A stretch of DNA of 64,000 nucleotides from contig OZ219784.1 of NCBI GenBank assembly GCA_964291305.2, forward strand, positions 1 through 64,000. Direction: 5' to 3'. Shown here piece after piece: positions 48,794-58,057 of this stretch; position 1 is the first letter of the stretch, and every line of letters begins with the position of its first letter. The stretch comes from VXNF01 sp964291305. Lineage in GTDB: Bacteria; Actinomycetota; Acidimicrobiia; Acidimicrobiales; CATQHL01. The position numbers and the translations under genes are program-made. Under the pieces are notes generated by a model. The model worked only from the letters and a program-made list of their open reading frames with translations. It made no database searches and was not told where the DNA came from.

Positions 48794-50395
48794 GTGACGC
48801 TGCCGCGGATCCTCAGCGCCGTTGGAAGGGCGCTGGCCATCCTCGGCGTCGTAATACTGCTTTTCGTGGTCTTCCAGCTCTGGGGCACCGGGCTGCAACA
48901 GGCGCAGGCCCAAAGCGGCCTGGAAGACGACCTAAGCCAACGGATCCGCCTAGCCGCCCTCGCTGGTCAGGCTCCGCGCCAACTCAGCAGAACCGTGCTC
49001 CCTGGCGCCGGAGACGCCGGCGAAGTGACGCCAATTACCACCGAGGCGGCCGCGGATGCCACCGGAGACGAGGGATCCGCGGCGGCAGAGGATGTCACCG
49101 AAGTGTTACCCGCCGGTGACGCTGGGAATCCGGGCGGCGGAGAGGGCCCGGCGACCAGCGATGAGTCAGCTTTAGCGAGCGGCGACGACGAGTCCTTCAG
49201 CTCGCCAGCCGAGCCGCGGGCCGCGAACCAAACCTTGTTGACCTCGCTGCCGGAATACCCCGCCGATCCGCACTTGGTGCGCCAGGTCGCCGAGCCGGCC
49301 GTGGCTCGGACCACCGCCCGCCTGCTCCACCCTGAGGTGGAAGAGATGCTGCGGTTGATCTACCCGGCCGACGGCGAGGCAATCGCTCGCATCATCATCC
49401 CGTCGATCGACGTGGACGAGATCGTCGTAGCGGGTGTCGGCGTGGAGGATCTCCGCAAAGGCCCCGGCCACTACAGCACCACGCCGCTGCCGGGTCAGCC
49501 GGGCAACGCCGCCCTCGCCGGCCACCGCACCACCTACGGGGCACCCTTCGGGCGGCTGGCCGAGCTGAGCGCCGGCGATGTCATCATCGTCGAGACCGTG
49601 CAGGGCAAGTTTGAATACCGAGTGCTGCCGGGCCAGACCCATATGGCCGGCCAATCGCCGGGGTTCCAGATCGTGGCTCCGACCGCCCTAGAAGTGCTAG
49701 AGGACATGGGCGACAACCGACTCACGCTCACGTCGTGCCACCCCAAGTACAGCTCGCGCCAGCGGATCATCGTGCACGCCGTCCTAGTAGGCGATCCGGT
49801 GGTGCGACTGCCCCGACCGGGCGAGCCCATCGGCGGCGAGCACGTCCAGCTAGCCGAGTCCGAGGAGCCGCCCGCGGGTAACAGCCCCACAACAGCAGCT
49901 CAGCCGGCCGACGACCTAGAGACCCCTGGCACCAACATAAGCCGAAGCGACGCCGACCTGCCAGAGGTCGCCGCGCCTGATACGACGCTGCGGCAGGGGA
50001 CACTGCAAGAGCTGTCGACACCTCAGACGTCGATCCCTCAGACAACGCCCGCACCGACTGTGGGCGAAGAGCCAGCGCAGGCCACCGTGCCTAGCACCGC
50101 CAGTGCCACTGTCAGCAGCAGTGCCAGCACCGCGGCGCCAACTGCCGAGGCGTTTCTCCCCGAACAAGTAACCCCGGTAACCGAGGAGGGCTTTGGCGAA
50201 GGCCTCAGCGGCGACCGCGGCGCCATCTTGCCGGCGGTGCTTTGGGGACTGGCGGCGCTGGCGGTCTGGCTGCTGGCTCGACACTTCGGCCGTTCGGGGC
50301 GACGGATTCTGCGGTATAGCGTCTCTGCCGTGGCGTTCCTGGTGGTCCTGTACCTGATGTTCAGTTACGTAGACCGGGCACTCCCCGCCTACTAA
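48794..50395 (+). CDS. Sortase (class E-like) with long low-complexity and membrane extensions
   Basis: A 533-residue sortase. An N-terminal membrane helix (~10-30) leads to a ~150-residue acidic Ala/Gly/Glu linker. The sortase barrel spans about 190-345. The catalytic set is H244 (LAGHRTTYG), C315 (TLTSCHPKY) and R323 (SSRQR). After it come ~130 residues rich in Thr/Ser/Pro and two C-terminal helices (~480-530), an unusual architecture. Class E enzymes act as housekeeping sortases in high-GC actinobacteria. The GTG start is divergent from ccmA. No LPxTG/LAxTG substrate is visible next to it. Confidence 0.88.
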   Translation: MTLPRILSAVGRALAILGVVILLFVVFQLWGTGLQQAQAQSGLEDDLSQRIRLAALAGQAPRQLSRTVLPGAGDAGEVTPITTEAAADATGDEGSAAAEDVTEVLPAGDAGNPGGGEGPATSDESALASGDDESFSSPAEPRAANQTLLTSLPEYPADPHLVRQVAEPAVARTTARLLHPEVEEMLRLIYPADGEAIARIIIPSIDVDEIVVAGVGVEDLRKGPGHYSTTPLPGQPGNAALAGHRTTYGAPFGRLAELSAGDVIIVETVQGKFEYRVLPGQTHMAGQSPGFQIVAPTALEVLEDMGDNRLTLTSCHPKYSSRQRIIVHAVLVGDPVVRLPRPGEPIGGEHVQLAESEEPPAGNSPTTAAQPADDLETPGTNISRSDADLPEVAAPDTTLRQGTLQELSTPQTSIPQTTPAPTVGEEPAQATVPSTASATVSSSASTAAPTAEAFLPEQVTPVTEEGFGEGLSGDRGAILPAVLWGLAALAVWLLARHFGRSGRRILRYSVSAVAFLVVLYLMFSYVDRALPAY

Positions 50396-51042
50396 TGGCC
50401 GAGCCACAGCAGCTTCACCCGCCGCGCCGGCTAGTCGGCACCAGACGCCTGCTGCGGCTTGGGGCGGCAGTGTTAGCCGTCCTGGCAGGCACCCTGTTGG
50501 GCTGTAGTGACACAGATCAACAGGCCCGCCCCGACGAGCTGGAGCCGGTGAGGATCTTGCGACCCGATCCGGAGAATCCCGTCGAGGAAGAAATCCCTCG
50601 GCGCGACGGGCTGCCCGTCGTAGCAGAGACCGACCGTCTAGTGGGGCTCATCATCAACCCCTACGACTTGGAGGTGGGCCAGTGCTTCAACAGTTACCTC
50701 ACGGCACTCGGCGAAAACCAGTTCGAGGAGCTAACCACGATGGTGGACTGCAGCGAACCCCATGACGGCGAGGTGTACTTCCAGATCTTCCACCCGGGGG
50801 AAGCCGGCGAGCCCTACCCCGGCCAGGACGAGCTGCAGGAGTGGGCGCAGCAGCACTGCTATGAGCAGTTTGAGGGATTTGTGGGCCAAGAGTACGAACT
50901 CTCAGAACTGGACATCGGCATAATGCAGCCCACCGCCGAGACCTGGAGCGACCCCGTGGGCCGCCACCGCCAGGTGACCTGCTACGTGGATGCTTGGCGG
51001 GGCGGCCGGCTAATGGGCTCCATGCGCCTAAGCGGCTTTTGA
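50395..51042 (+). CDS. Septum-formation-domain lipoprotein
   Basis: A 215-residue lipoprotein. The Arg-rich N-terminus and hydrophobic core end in LLGC. The mature part contains the septum-formation-like pattern LEVGQCFNSY, VDCSEPHDGEVYFQ and QHCYEQFEGFVG, with four cysteines that can form two disulfides. The ATG overlaps the sortase stop by one base (TAATG), so it is translated with the sortase. The domain is widespread in actinobacteria; its cellular role is not defined. Confidence 0.82.
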   Translation: MAEPQQLHPPRRLVGTRRLLRLGAAVLAVLAGTLLGCSDTDQQARPDELEPVRILRPDPENPVEEEIPRRDGLPVVAETDRLVGLIINPYDLEVGQCFNSYLTALGENQFEELTTMVDCSEPHDGEVYFQIFHPGEAGEPYPGQDELQEWAQQHCYEQFEGFVGQEYELSELDIGIMQPTAETWSDPVGRHRQVTCYVDAWRGGRLMGSMRLSGF

Positions 51043-51052
51043 CACCGGGGGC

Positions 51053-53287
51053 TCAGTCGTCGAGAGGGAGATCCAGAGGGATCTCGGGCTTGTCAACTTG
51101 GATGGTGACTTTAGCTAGGTGGCCCTCAAAGGCGAACGGCGGGTCGTAGGAACTAGAAACGGGGCTGAGGCGGTTACAGCCCACATCCATGCCACTAAGG
51201 GCCAGGAAGGCCAGCGTTCGCGGTAGTTCGAACCATTCGCCCTGCTGGCCGTTGACACCGAGACGAGCACGCCCCGAACGATCAGAGTTTATTTGCATCT
51301 CCAAACTAGCGGTGACCTCGTCGGTCTGGGGCAGCGGCAGCGAGGCGGAGGTGACATCCCCTGCAGCGTTGTACTCGTAGTGCAGCAAAGCGTCACTAGC
51401 CCAAAGCACGAAACCCGACTGCACGTTGCCGAAGCTGACGATGACACCGCGCTTCTGGCCCGACATCTCGGCGGTGATGCGATGACTGCAGTGGCCCAGC
51501 GGCGGAGCGGCGCTGGGTTCGATGTGTGAGACCGGCGGGTAGTACTCAAAGACGGCACGCGTCTGGGGAGTGCCCGGCGGAGGCGGGGCGCGGAACAGCT
51601 CCCGAGAGCGGTCATCCAGCGGCAGCACGTCGTAGCGGCCCGCCTCCATCCACCAGAGCTGGGTCAGCTGAATAAGCCGCTCGGGATGGCTGGCCGCCAG
51701 GTTGCGGGACTCCGAAAAGTCCTCGTCTAAGTGATACAGCTCCCACTCGGCTTCGCTGTAATCGCTGCCCGGGTCGTGGTGCGTGACAGCCTTCCAGCCG
51801 TCGGTCCAGAGGCCGCGGTTGCCGAACATTTCGAAGTACTGGGTGCGTCTGGGCGCTGGAGCTTCAGGATCATCGAAGGTGTAAGCCAGGCTCTGACCGT
51901 GGATCGGCATCTGCGGCACACCCCGGTAGGTCTCCGGAGGCGTCACGCCGGTGACCTCGTAGATCGTCGGGGCGATATCGATTATGTGACCGAACTGCGG
52001 CAAGATTGCGCCCGGCCGCGCCAGCTGACCGGGCCAGGAGACGATCAGAGGATCGCGGACGCCGCCGCCATGGGTGTGGAACTTGTACCAGCGAAGGGGG
52101 GTGTTGGAGGCCTGCGCCCAGCCAGTGGCGTAGTGGCTGTCAGCTAATGGGCCACCAACGGCATCGAGGGCGCCGAGCGTGCGCTCGAAGTCCTCGGGCA
52201 TGTCATTGAAGAACCGAATAGCGCTGAACATCCCCAGGCGTCCACCCTCCATAGCGGCACCATTGTCGGAGGTCACGACGACCAGCGTGTCCTGCCAACG
52301 TCCAGTAGTGCGAAGAAAGTCAAACAGCCGGCCGAGGGCGGCGTCGGAGTGCTCGATGAAGGCGGCGTAGGCCTCAGCAAGGCGTGCCGCTACCCGCTGC
52401 TCGCGGGGGTCCAGGGAACCCCACGGCGCCACGTCGGGGTTGCCCGGCGGTAGTTCGGTGCCGGCAGGGATTACACCAGAGGCCAGCTGGTTCTCGTAGC
52501 GAGCGCGGCGGATGGCATCCCAGCCAACGTCGTAGCGACCCCGCACCGCCTCCAGGAACTCCGCCGGAGCGTGATGAGGGAAGTGAGCGGCCCCTAGCGG
52601 CACGTAACAGAAGAATGGATTGCTGGGGCGATGGGCAATGTGGTCAGCGATATAGCCGATAGCCCGATCTATGAGGTCCTCGGTGAGGTGATAGCCATCC
52701 TCGGGCCTGCCGGGTGGGTCGACGGCGTGGTTGTCCCGGAACAGCTCGGGATAGAAGTGATCGGTGGCACCGTTCATGAATCCGTAGAACTGGTTGAAAC
52801 CCCGCCCCAGCGGCCACTGATCGTAGGGGCCAGCGCCGGTGACCTGCCGCATGGGTGCCACGTGCCACTTCCCTACGGCGAAGGTGTTGTAGCCGGCGTC
52901 GCGCAGCAACTCCGACATAAGCGCGGCCTGGTTACTAATGCGACCCCTACCGCTGGGCCAGCCAGAGTCGACGTTGGACAGCATGCGCATTCCAACCGCG
53001 TGGTGGTTGCGGCCGGTCAGCAGGCAAGCTCGCGACGGCGAGCACAAAGTGGTGGTGTGGAAGTTGTTGTAACGGTGGCCGTCAGCCGCCAGCGCATCCA
53101 AGTGCGGCGTTCGAATCTCAGAGCCGTAGCAACCCAGATCGGCAAAACCCAGATCGTCGAACAGCACGATCACCACGTTGGGGCCATCATGCATCTGCGG
53201 CTCCGGATACCAGGGCTGGCTCTGGCGGTGGGTCAGCCCGATCTGTGGTGAGTTAGTGCGTGTGAGTTGTTTCTGCGATTTAGGCAT
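51053..53287 (-). CDS. Arylsulfatase (type I, formylglycine), cytoplasmic
   Basis: A 744-residue sulfatase. Metal-site aspartates lie in VIVLFDDLGFADLG, the formylglycine signature is LCSPSRACLLTGR with C82, and the conserved GKWHV follows. TSDNGAAMEGG supplies further metal ligands. A ~170-residue beta-rich C-terminal extension matches the long actinobacterial AtsA/AtsD type. There is no signal peptide, so it acts in the cytoplasm. It is the last gene of an operon behind an ABC importer, as in the atsRBC-atsA systems of Pseudomonas. Maturation needs a formylglycine-generating enzyme, not seen here. Confidence 0.9.
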   Translation of the reverse strand: MPKSQKQLTRTNSPQIGLTHRQSQPWYPEPQMHDGPNVVIVLFDDLGFADLGCYGSEIRTPHLDALAADGHRYNNFHTTTLCSPSRACLLTGRNHHAVGMRMLSNVDSGWPSGRGRISNQAALMSELLRDAGYNTFAVGKWHVAPMRQVTGAGPYDQWPLGRGFNQFYGFMNGATDHFYPELFRDNHAVDPPGRPEDGYHLTEDLIDRAIGYIADHIAHRPSNPFFCYVPLGAAHFPHHAPAEFLEAVRGRYDVGWDAIRRARYENQLASGVIPAGTELPPGNPDVAPWGSLDPREQRVAARLAEAYAAFIEHSDAALGRLFDFLRTTGRWQDTLVVVTSDNGAAMEGGRLGMFSAIRFFNDMPEDFERTLGALDAVGGPLADSHYATGWAQASNTPLRWYKFHTHGGGVRDPLIVSWPGQLARPGAILPQFGHIIDIAPTIYEVTGVTPPETYRGVPQMPIHGQSLAYTFDDPEAPAPRRTQYFEMFGNRGLWTDGWKAVTHHDPGSDYSEAEWELYHLDEDFSESRNLAASHPERLIQLTQLWWMEAGRYDVLPLDDRSRELFRAPPPPGTPQTRAVFEYYPPVSHIEPSAAPPLGHCSHRITAEMSGQKRGVIVSFGNVQSGFVLWASDALLHYEYNAAGDVTSASLPLPQTDEVTASLEMQINSDRSGRARLGVNGQQGEWFELPRTLAFLALSGMDVGCNRLSPVSSSYDPPFAFEGHLAKVTIQVDKPEIPLDLPLDD

Positions 53288-53377
53288 CGGCCAGACCTCC
53301 GTGACCTGTGAAGTTGCGATAGCAGGATGGCGACTTGTCCGGGCGACTTGTCCGCTGGCGGGCGCGGAGACCGGGGC

Positions 53378-54229
53378 TCAGTAGCTGCCGACCCCGGTGA
53401 GGTAGCGGCTTAACAAGGTGTTACCCAGTAGCTTCCAAAGCCGATCGCAGACGAAACCCAAAACCCCGAAGCAGAAGATGCCCACGAACATGTAGTCGGT
53501 GCGAAAGAAGGTGCGGGAGTTCCAGATCAGGAAGCCGATGCCCTCCTGAGCGGCTATGGCTTCGGCCGCCACGATCACCAGGAAGGCATTGGCCAACGCC
53601 AATCGCATGCCCACAAAGATCGACGGAAACGTGGCCGGCAGCGCCACTCGGAAGAACACGTCCCGGCGGTTGGCGCCAAGCGTCTGGGCACTGTTTACCT
53701 TGTCGGGATGCACCGAAGAGGCTCCGGTAGCGGTAGTTATCAGCACAACGAACAGGGCCGCGTACGCCACAAGGTTCACCTTGGAGGTCTCGCCGATGCC
53801 GAACCACAAGATGAACAGTGAGGTAAGGGCAAGGGCAGGGACGAAACGGAAGAAGTGGATAAACGGGTCCAGGACGGCCCGAGCAAAGCGAGACACGCCC
53901 GCCAAAAGCCCAAGCGGGATGGCGATGCCCGAGCCCAGCAACCACCCCTTGAAGACCCGCTCCAGGCTGACGGCGATTGAATCCCACAGCAGGCCCGAGT
54001 CGGACAACTCGCCAGTGCCCCGGGCCACTTTGGCCGGCCCGGGCAAAAGCTGCGGGTTGTAGTTCCACGAGCCGAACTGCCAGGCCGCAATGGTGATGCC
54101 AACCGCCAGAGCCGAGATCAGCATCGCCCCCCGTTTACCGCCCAAACCGGCCCGCAGACGGCTTCGGGTTGACGGCTCGGGGGCCGCCCCGGACCGCCCG
54201 GCGGGTGCTGAAGAGGTCAGTTCTGCCAT
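53378..54229 (-). CDS. ABC transporter permease (nitrate/sulfonate/sulfate-ester type)
   Basis: A 283-residue permease of the SsuC/TauC/AtsB family with six helices. The EAA-type loop is SVHPDKVNSAQTLGANRRDVFFRVALPATFPSIFVGMRLA. An N-terminal Pro/Ser/Arg-rich tail precedes the first helix. It overlaps the ATPase gene by 13 bp and is followed by the sulfatase 90 bp downstream. Confidence 0.88.
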   Translation of the reverse strand: MAELTSSAPAGRSGAAPEPSTRSRLRAGLGGKRGAMLISALAVGITIAAWQFGSWNYNPQLLPGPAKVARGTGELSDSGLLWDSIAVSLERVFKGWLLGSGIAIPLGLLAGVSRFARAVLDPFIHFFRFVPALALTSLFILWFGIGETSKVNLVAYAALFVVLITTATGASSVHPDKVNSAQTLGANRRDVFFRVALPATFPSIFVGMRLALANAFLVIVAAEAIAAQEGIGFLIWNSRTFFRTDYMFVGIFCFGVLGFVCDRLWKLLGNTLLSRYLTGVGSY

Positions 54230-55032
54230 GAGCGGGTCACCTCTTCGACGATTTCGGACTCCACGGCGCGGGCTACCTCGGCGAACTCTGGGGAGAACTC
54301 GTCGCGCGGGTAGTCAAGATCTACCCGGCGCAGGGAACGGAAGTCGGAGTAAGGGCCGGCGCGCATCACGCCGATGCGCTGGCCCAGCAACACCGCCTCG
54401 CGGATGTCATGGGTGACGTAGATGACAGTGCCGCCTTCGGTCTGCCATAAGTCCACCACCTGGTGCTGCAAAATGCGCCGGGTCTGGGCGTCAAGAGCGG
54501 CAAACGGTTCATCCATCAGCACGATGTCGGGTTTCACCGCCAAGATTCGGGCGATCTGAACCCGCTGCTTCATGCCGCCCGAGAGCTCGTGAGGCAGCTT
54601 CCGGGCGGCGCTAGTGAGACCCACCAGCTGCAGCCAATGGTCCACCAGGGCAGGGTCGTGCGCCTGGCCCTGGCGCTTGGCCTGCAGCTTCAAGCCGAAG
54701 GCCACGTTCTGGCGCACCGTCAGCCAGTCCAACAGCGGTCCGTCCACGCTCTGGAACACCATGGCCCGGTCGGGACCGGGGCCCGCGATAGCCGCGCCCC
54801 CGGCGGTGACAGTGCCGCCGTTGGGCTGCAGGAAGCCAGCCACCAAGCGCAACAGAGTGGACTTGCCGCAGCCCGAAGGCCCGACGATTACGAAAAACTC
54901 ACCGGCGGCGATCTCTAACGACAGTTCGGTGACCACCGGTGGAGCGGACTTGGCGTAGCGCAACTCCACGTCGCTAAAGGCCACGGAGCGGCCGCGGGCG
55001 CCAGCGGGACGCTCGCCGGCCGCTCCGTTCAT
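54217..55032 (-). CDS. ABC transporter ATPase (nitrate/sulfonate/sulfate-ester type)
   Basis: A 271-residue SsuB/TauB-like ATPase. Walker A is GPSGCGKST, the signature is LSGGMKQRVQIARILAVKP, and Walker B is IVLMDEPFAALDAQT with the switch His in VTHD. It has the short helical C-terminal end and no regulatory domain. It follows the binding-protein gene by 49 bp and overlaps the permease gene by 13 bp. Confidence 0.9.
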   Translation of the reverse strand: MNGAAGERPAGARGRSVAFSDVELRYAKSAPPVVTELSLEIAAGEFFVIVGPSGCGKSTLLRLVAGFLQPNGGTVTAGGAAIAGPGPDRAMVFQSVDGPLLDWLTVRQNVAFGLKLQAKRQGQAHDPALVDHWLQLVGLTSAARKLPHELSGGMKQRVQIARILAVKPDIVLMDEPFAALDAQTRRILQHQVVDLWQTEGGTVIYVTHDIREAVLLGQRIGVMRAGPYSDFRSLRRVDLDYPRDEFSPEFAEVARAVESEIVEEVTRSWQN

Positions 55033-55081
55033 CGGCTGATTACAAGTCGCTGATTAACAGCTGCCCGCTGGGCGCAGCTCG

Positions 55082-56074
55082 CTACAGATCCGCCTTGACC
55101 GAACCCGGCACGGCTGCCTCCATAGCGCGGAAGTCGATGAACTCCCGGATGTCGAAGTCGGCCTCTAGGACTCCAGATTCGATCAGGAACTGGGCAATGG
55201 CGTCGAAGGAGTCCAGCTGCACCTGGGTGAACTCCACCTTGTATCGCTGGTTAGGCATGATGCCGGCGAACATCTCCTCATTGCCAGACACAGCGTCGGC
55301 CACGATCTTGGCCGCGGCAGGAGTCTCGTTCTGCAGCACGGTGTTGGCCTTGTCATAGGCCCGCAGGATCCGCTCGATGATCTCCTGGTTCTCGTCGGCC
55401 CACTCGGTGGAAGCCACTAGGTAGATCGCCACAGTGTCCAGCACGTTGGAGTCGTTCCCGAGGATCTTCAAGTCGGGATCCTCTTCGGCTTCAACGGTGC
55501 CGTTGAGCCAAACCCAGGCGGCCTGAATGTCGTTGGTGCGCAGCGCCCCCACCAGCTCAAACAGACCCGGCAGCGGGACCAACTCCACATCGTCAAGGCT
55601 GATGCCGTTCTGCTCTAGGTGCCGAACGGTCACGAAGTGCTCCGAAGTGCCCTGCACGTAGCCGATCTTCTTGCCCGCCAAGTCCTGCAGTCCGTTGATC
55701 TCGTTGCGCACAGCCAGACTGTGGAACCCTGGCAGCGGGGCGGCGATCGCCGCCACAACTCGCATGTTCTCCTCAGCTGCAGCAGCCAGGTTCAGCACAG
55801 CAAAATCCAACGCTGGGCCGATGTCGGCCTGGCCGGCGATGACCGCCTGGATTGCCTCGATACCAGTGCCGTACTGCGACATCTGCACCTCGAGGTTTTC
55901 CTCGTCAAAGTAGCCGCGGTCCAGCGCCACCCAGGCCTGAGATCCCAGCAGGAAACCGTCGGCGGCGATCCCCACCGACAAGGTATCGGGCTCGTCGTCG
56001 CCGCAGGAAGCAGCCACCAGGGCCACTGCGACGACCGCCGCTAGCAGAATTCGGATTGGTTTGGTGAGTTTCAC
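55082..56074 (-). CDS. ABC substrate-binding lipoprotein (NMT1/SsuA-like)
   Basis: A 330-residue binding protein. The lipobox is LVAASC near residue 24. The mature part has the NMT1/SsuA pattern: LSVGIAADGFLLGSQAWVALDRGYFDEENLEVQ, then GQADIGPALDFAVLNLAAA and DLAGKKIGYVQGTSEHFVT. It is the first gene of the operon and sets its specificity. The linked arylsulfatase suggests sulfate esters or related organosulfur compounds, but thiamine precursors and other small ligands bind this fold too. Confidence 0.85.
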   Translation of the reverse strand: MKLTKPIRILLAAVVAVALVAASCGDDEPDTLSVGIAADGFLLGSQAWVALDRGYFDEENLEVQMSQYGTGIEAIQAVIAGQADIGPALDFAVLNLAAAAEENMRVVAAIAAPLPGFHSLAVRNEINGLQDLAGKKIGYVQGTSEHFVTVRHLEQNGISLDDVELVPLPGLFELVGALRTNDIQAAWVWLNGTVEAEEDPDLKILGNDSNVLDTVAIYLVASTEWADENQEIIERILRAYDKANTVLQNETPAAAKIVADAVSGNEEMFAGIMPNQRYKVEFTQVQLDSFDAIAQFLIESGVLEADFDIREFIDFRAMEAAVPGSVKADL

Positions 56075-56213
56075 GTTGATGTAGTCCTTTCTTCAGGTGG
56101 CGGTCAGTCACCCCGGGGCGACTACCGCCGTGTATTGCCTAAGACCTCAGGCCCCGCGCCTGCGACCTCTGCCGACAGGGTTACCGTAGCGCTTGCGCTC
56201 CTAGAGTGTTGAG

Positions 56214-56780
56214 GTGGAGTTGCGAGACTGGATTCTTGCCGATCTACAGTCGCTGCGAGGCAAGCTAGCCGGCGGGGTGCTGAAGCTGATACCGCCTGAG
56301 CGAATGCGGGAGCGCGTCGACGGGGGCGGGATCGCGCCGGTGTACGTTCTGTGGCACCTGGCTCGACATCAGGACTTGGCCATCAACGGCGTGCTGCGAG
56401 GTACCGAGGAGGTAGTGCACGGCTGGGCGGAGCGGCTGGGAATTACCGACGACCTCTGGCGCGGCCTAGCCGAAGGCGAAGACGGCGACCTGGTGAAGTT
56501 GTTAGACCCAGAGGCGGTCGGCAAATACACGCTAGCAGTCGTGGAGGCCACCACTGGCTGGCTGACCGACGACGGGCTACCAGCGCTGGAACGGGTACCC
56601 GATGCCACAGCCGCGCTTGGGGCCATTGGGACTCCCAGCGACCGCTTCGACTGGTTGTACGCCATGTGGGAGGGCAAGCCCGCCTCGTGGTTTCTGCAGT
56701 GGAGCGCTGTGGGACACGGCTTCAACCACCTAGGCGAGCTGGTTTCGATCCGCAATCGCATGGGGCTCAGCCCCTTCTAG
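56214..56780 (+). CDS. DinB-superfamily protein
   Basis: A 188-residue four-helix-bundle protein. The putative metal histidines lie in VLWHLARHQDLAING and GHGFNHLGELVSIRNRMG. In actinobacteria many DinB members are mycothiol- or bacillithiol-dependent transferases or isomerases, but the substrate here is unknown. The GTG start follows a 139-bp gap from the divergent ABC operon. It is convergent with the glycosidase gene. Confidence 0.75.
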   Translation: MELRDWILADLQSLRGKLAGGVLKLIPPERMRERVDGGGIAPVYVLWHLARHQDLAINGVLRGTEEVVHGWAERLGITDDLWRGLAEGEDGDLVKLLDPEAVGKYTLAVVEATTGWLTDDGLPALERVPDATAALGAIGTPSDRFDWLYAMWEGKPASWFLQWSAVGHGFNHLGELVSIRNRMGLSPF

Positions 56781-56799
56781 CCCGACGGCGCCCGACGGC

Positions 56800-57966
56800 T
56801 CAGCACATCAGCAGAGCCAAGCCGGCCCAGCTCTGGGGGATGGCGCCCCCACCGGTACCGTCATTACTGTCCCAGTACTCCGCCAGGCCCGACTGCTCGG
56901 CGCAGGCCACGGTTGCCTTCGCCAGGACGGCAGCGGCTTCGTGGAGCCCGGCCCGACGGAGCCCCAGCCAGAGCAGGTAATCAAGTTGCGGCCACGACGG
57001 CCCTCGCCAGTAGCTACCAGCGGCGAAGGAGGGTTCGGCGCGGTGCACTCCCGTCGGGCCGTGGGCACCGCCATAGGCCGAAGGATCGGCGAGTTGACTG
57101 GCGATAACAGCTAAGCGCCCGGGATCGTTCTCCACTAGCAGCCCTAGAAAACCGTAGGCGGTTCGAACTCCACCCGAGCCGCCTTCGGCGTCTCCGGCGT
57201 CCAGGTAGCTGCCGCGATCGGCATCCCAGCGCGCCCGCACGGCGTCAGCAAGCCGGCGAGCGGGCGTCCCATCCAGAGCATCGGTGGTTTCGGCCAACTC
57301 CAGCGCATTGAAGGCCACCAGGGCCGAGAAGCCCGCCGAAGCGGCAACGAACTTGTCGTTGGCCAGCGGGGCGCCGGCGGTGTCCCGTTGGATAGTGCGT
57401 AACAGTTCGCCCTTGGTGTGATACCAGCGCTCTCGGTTGAAACCCCCCTCGCAGAAGTCGTCCCAACGGGGGTCGTCGTCGGCGCCAGACTCCCACGGGT
57501 GGCAGAGCAGCACCAGCCCCGAGTCGCTATGCCGCTGCCGGCGCTGCAGCAAGAACTCCAATCCGGCGGCGGCCGCGGCCAGCAGACGCTCGGGCACATG
57601 GGCGCCGCGGCGCTGCAGTTCGGCCAGAGCATGACCGTACATAGGTGGCCCGGTGATGCTGGAGGCACCGGCACGGCCCCAGAACTCAGCCTGGTGGTGC
57701 GGATCTAGCTGGTAGGCCATGTGCGGCACGCAGCCCGAGGCGTCGGCCAAAGAGAGGATCTGCGCCAGCTCATCGAGCCCTCGGTCGTCCCCTAGTTCAG
57801 CCCAGATGAGGGCATGAAAACACGAGTCCCAGAGCCACTGCCAGGGATAACGCTCACGATTGGGTGCCGTGTAGCCCCCGCCGGGCGTCACGTCCACCCA
57901 GTGGCGTCGCAGCACAGCCAGCACTTGTTCACGCAACTCCACTAAGGCATTATTCCGCGACGGCAT
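56800..57966 (-). CDS. GH63-like glycoside hydrolase (possible mannosyl/glucosylglycerate hydrolase)
   Basis: A 388-residue (alpha/alpha)6-barrel glycosidase. It begins MPSRNNALVELREQVLAVL and carries RYPWQWLWDSCFHALIWAEL with the likely catalytic Asp, GCVPHMAYQLDPHHQAEFWG, and SYWRGPSWPQLDYLLWLGL near the second catalytic site. Bacterial GH63 enzymes include mannosylglycerate and glucosylglycerate hydrolases; the divergent glycosyltransferase gene hints at the turnover of such a solute. The start is the ATG within one of two tandem GGCATTATTCCGCG copies. Upstream frame extension overlaps the opposite gene and is rejected. Confidence 0.75.
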   Translation of the reverse strand: MPSRNNALVELREQVLAVLRRHWVDVTPGGGYTAPNRERYPWQWLWDSCFHALIWAELGDDRGLDELAQILSLADASGCVPHMAYQLDPHHQAEFWGRAGASSITGPPMYGHALAELQRRGAHVPERLLAAAAAGLEFLLQRRQRHSDSGLVLLCHPWESGADDDPRWDDFCEGGFNRERWYHTKGELLRTIQRDTAGAPLANDKFVAASAGFSALVAFNALELAETTDALDGTPARRLADAVRARWDADRGSYLDAGDAEGGSGGVRTAYGFLGLLVENDPGRLAVIASQLADPSAYGGAHGPTGVHRAEPSFAAGSYWRGPSWPQLDYLLWLGLRRAGLHEAAAVLAKATVACAEQSGLAEYWDSNDGTGGGAIPQSWAGLALLMC

Positions 57967-58057
57967 TATTCCGCGGTGCCTCTCTTTGCGACATTGCGCG
58001 ACGCACTCAGCGCACAATCGGGCCAAGAGGTCCGACACCAGCGGTAGCGTCGCCGAG

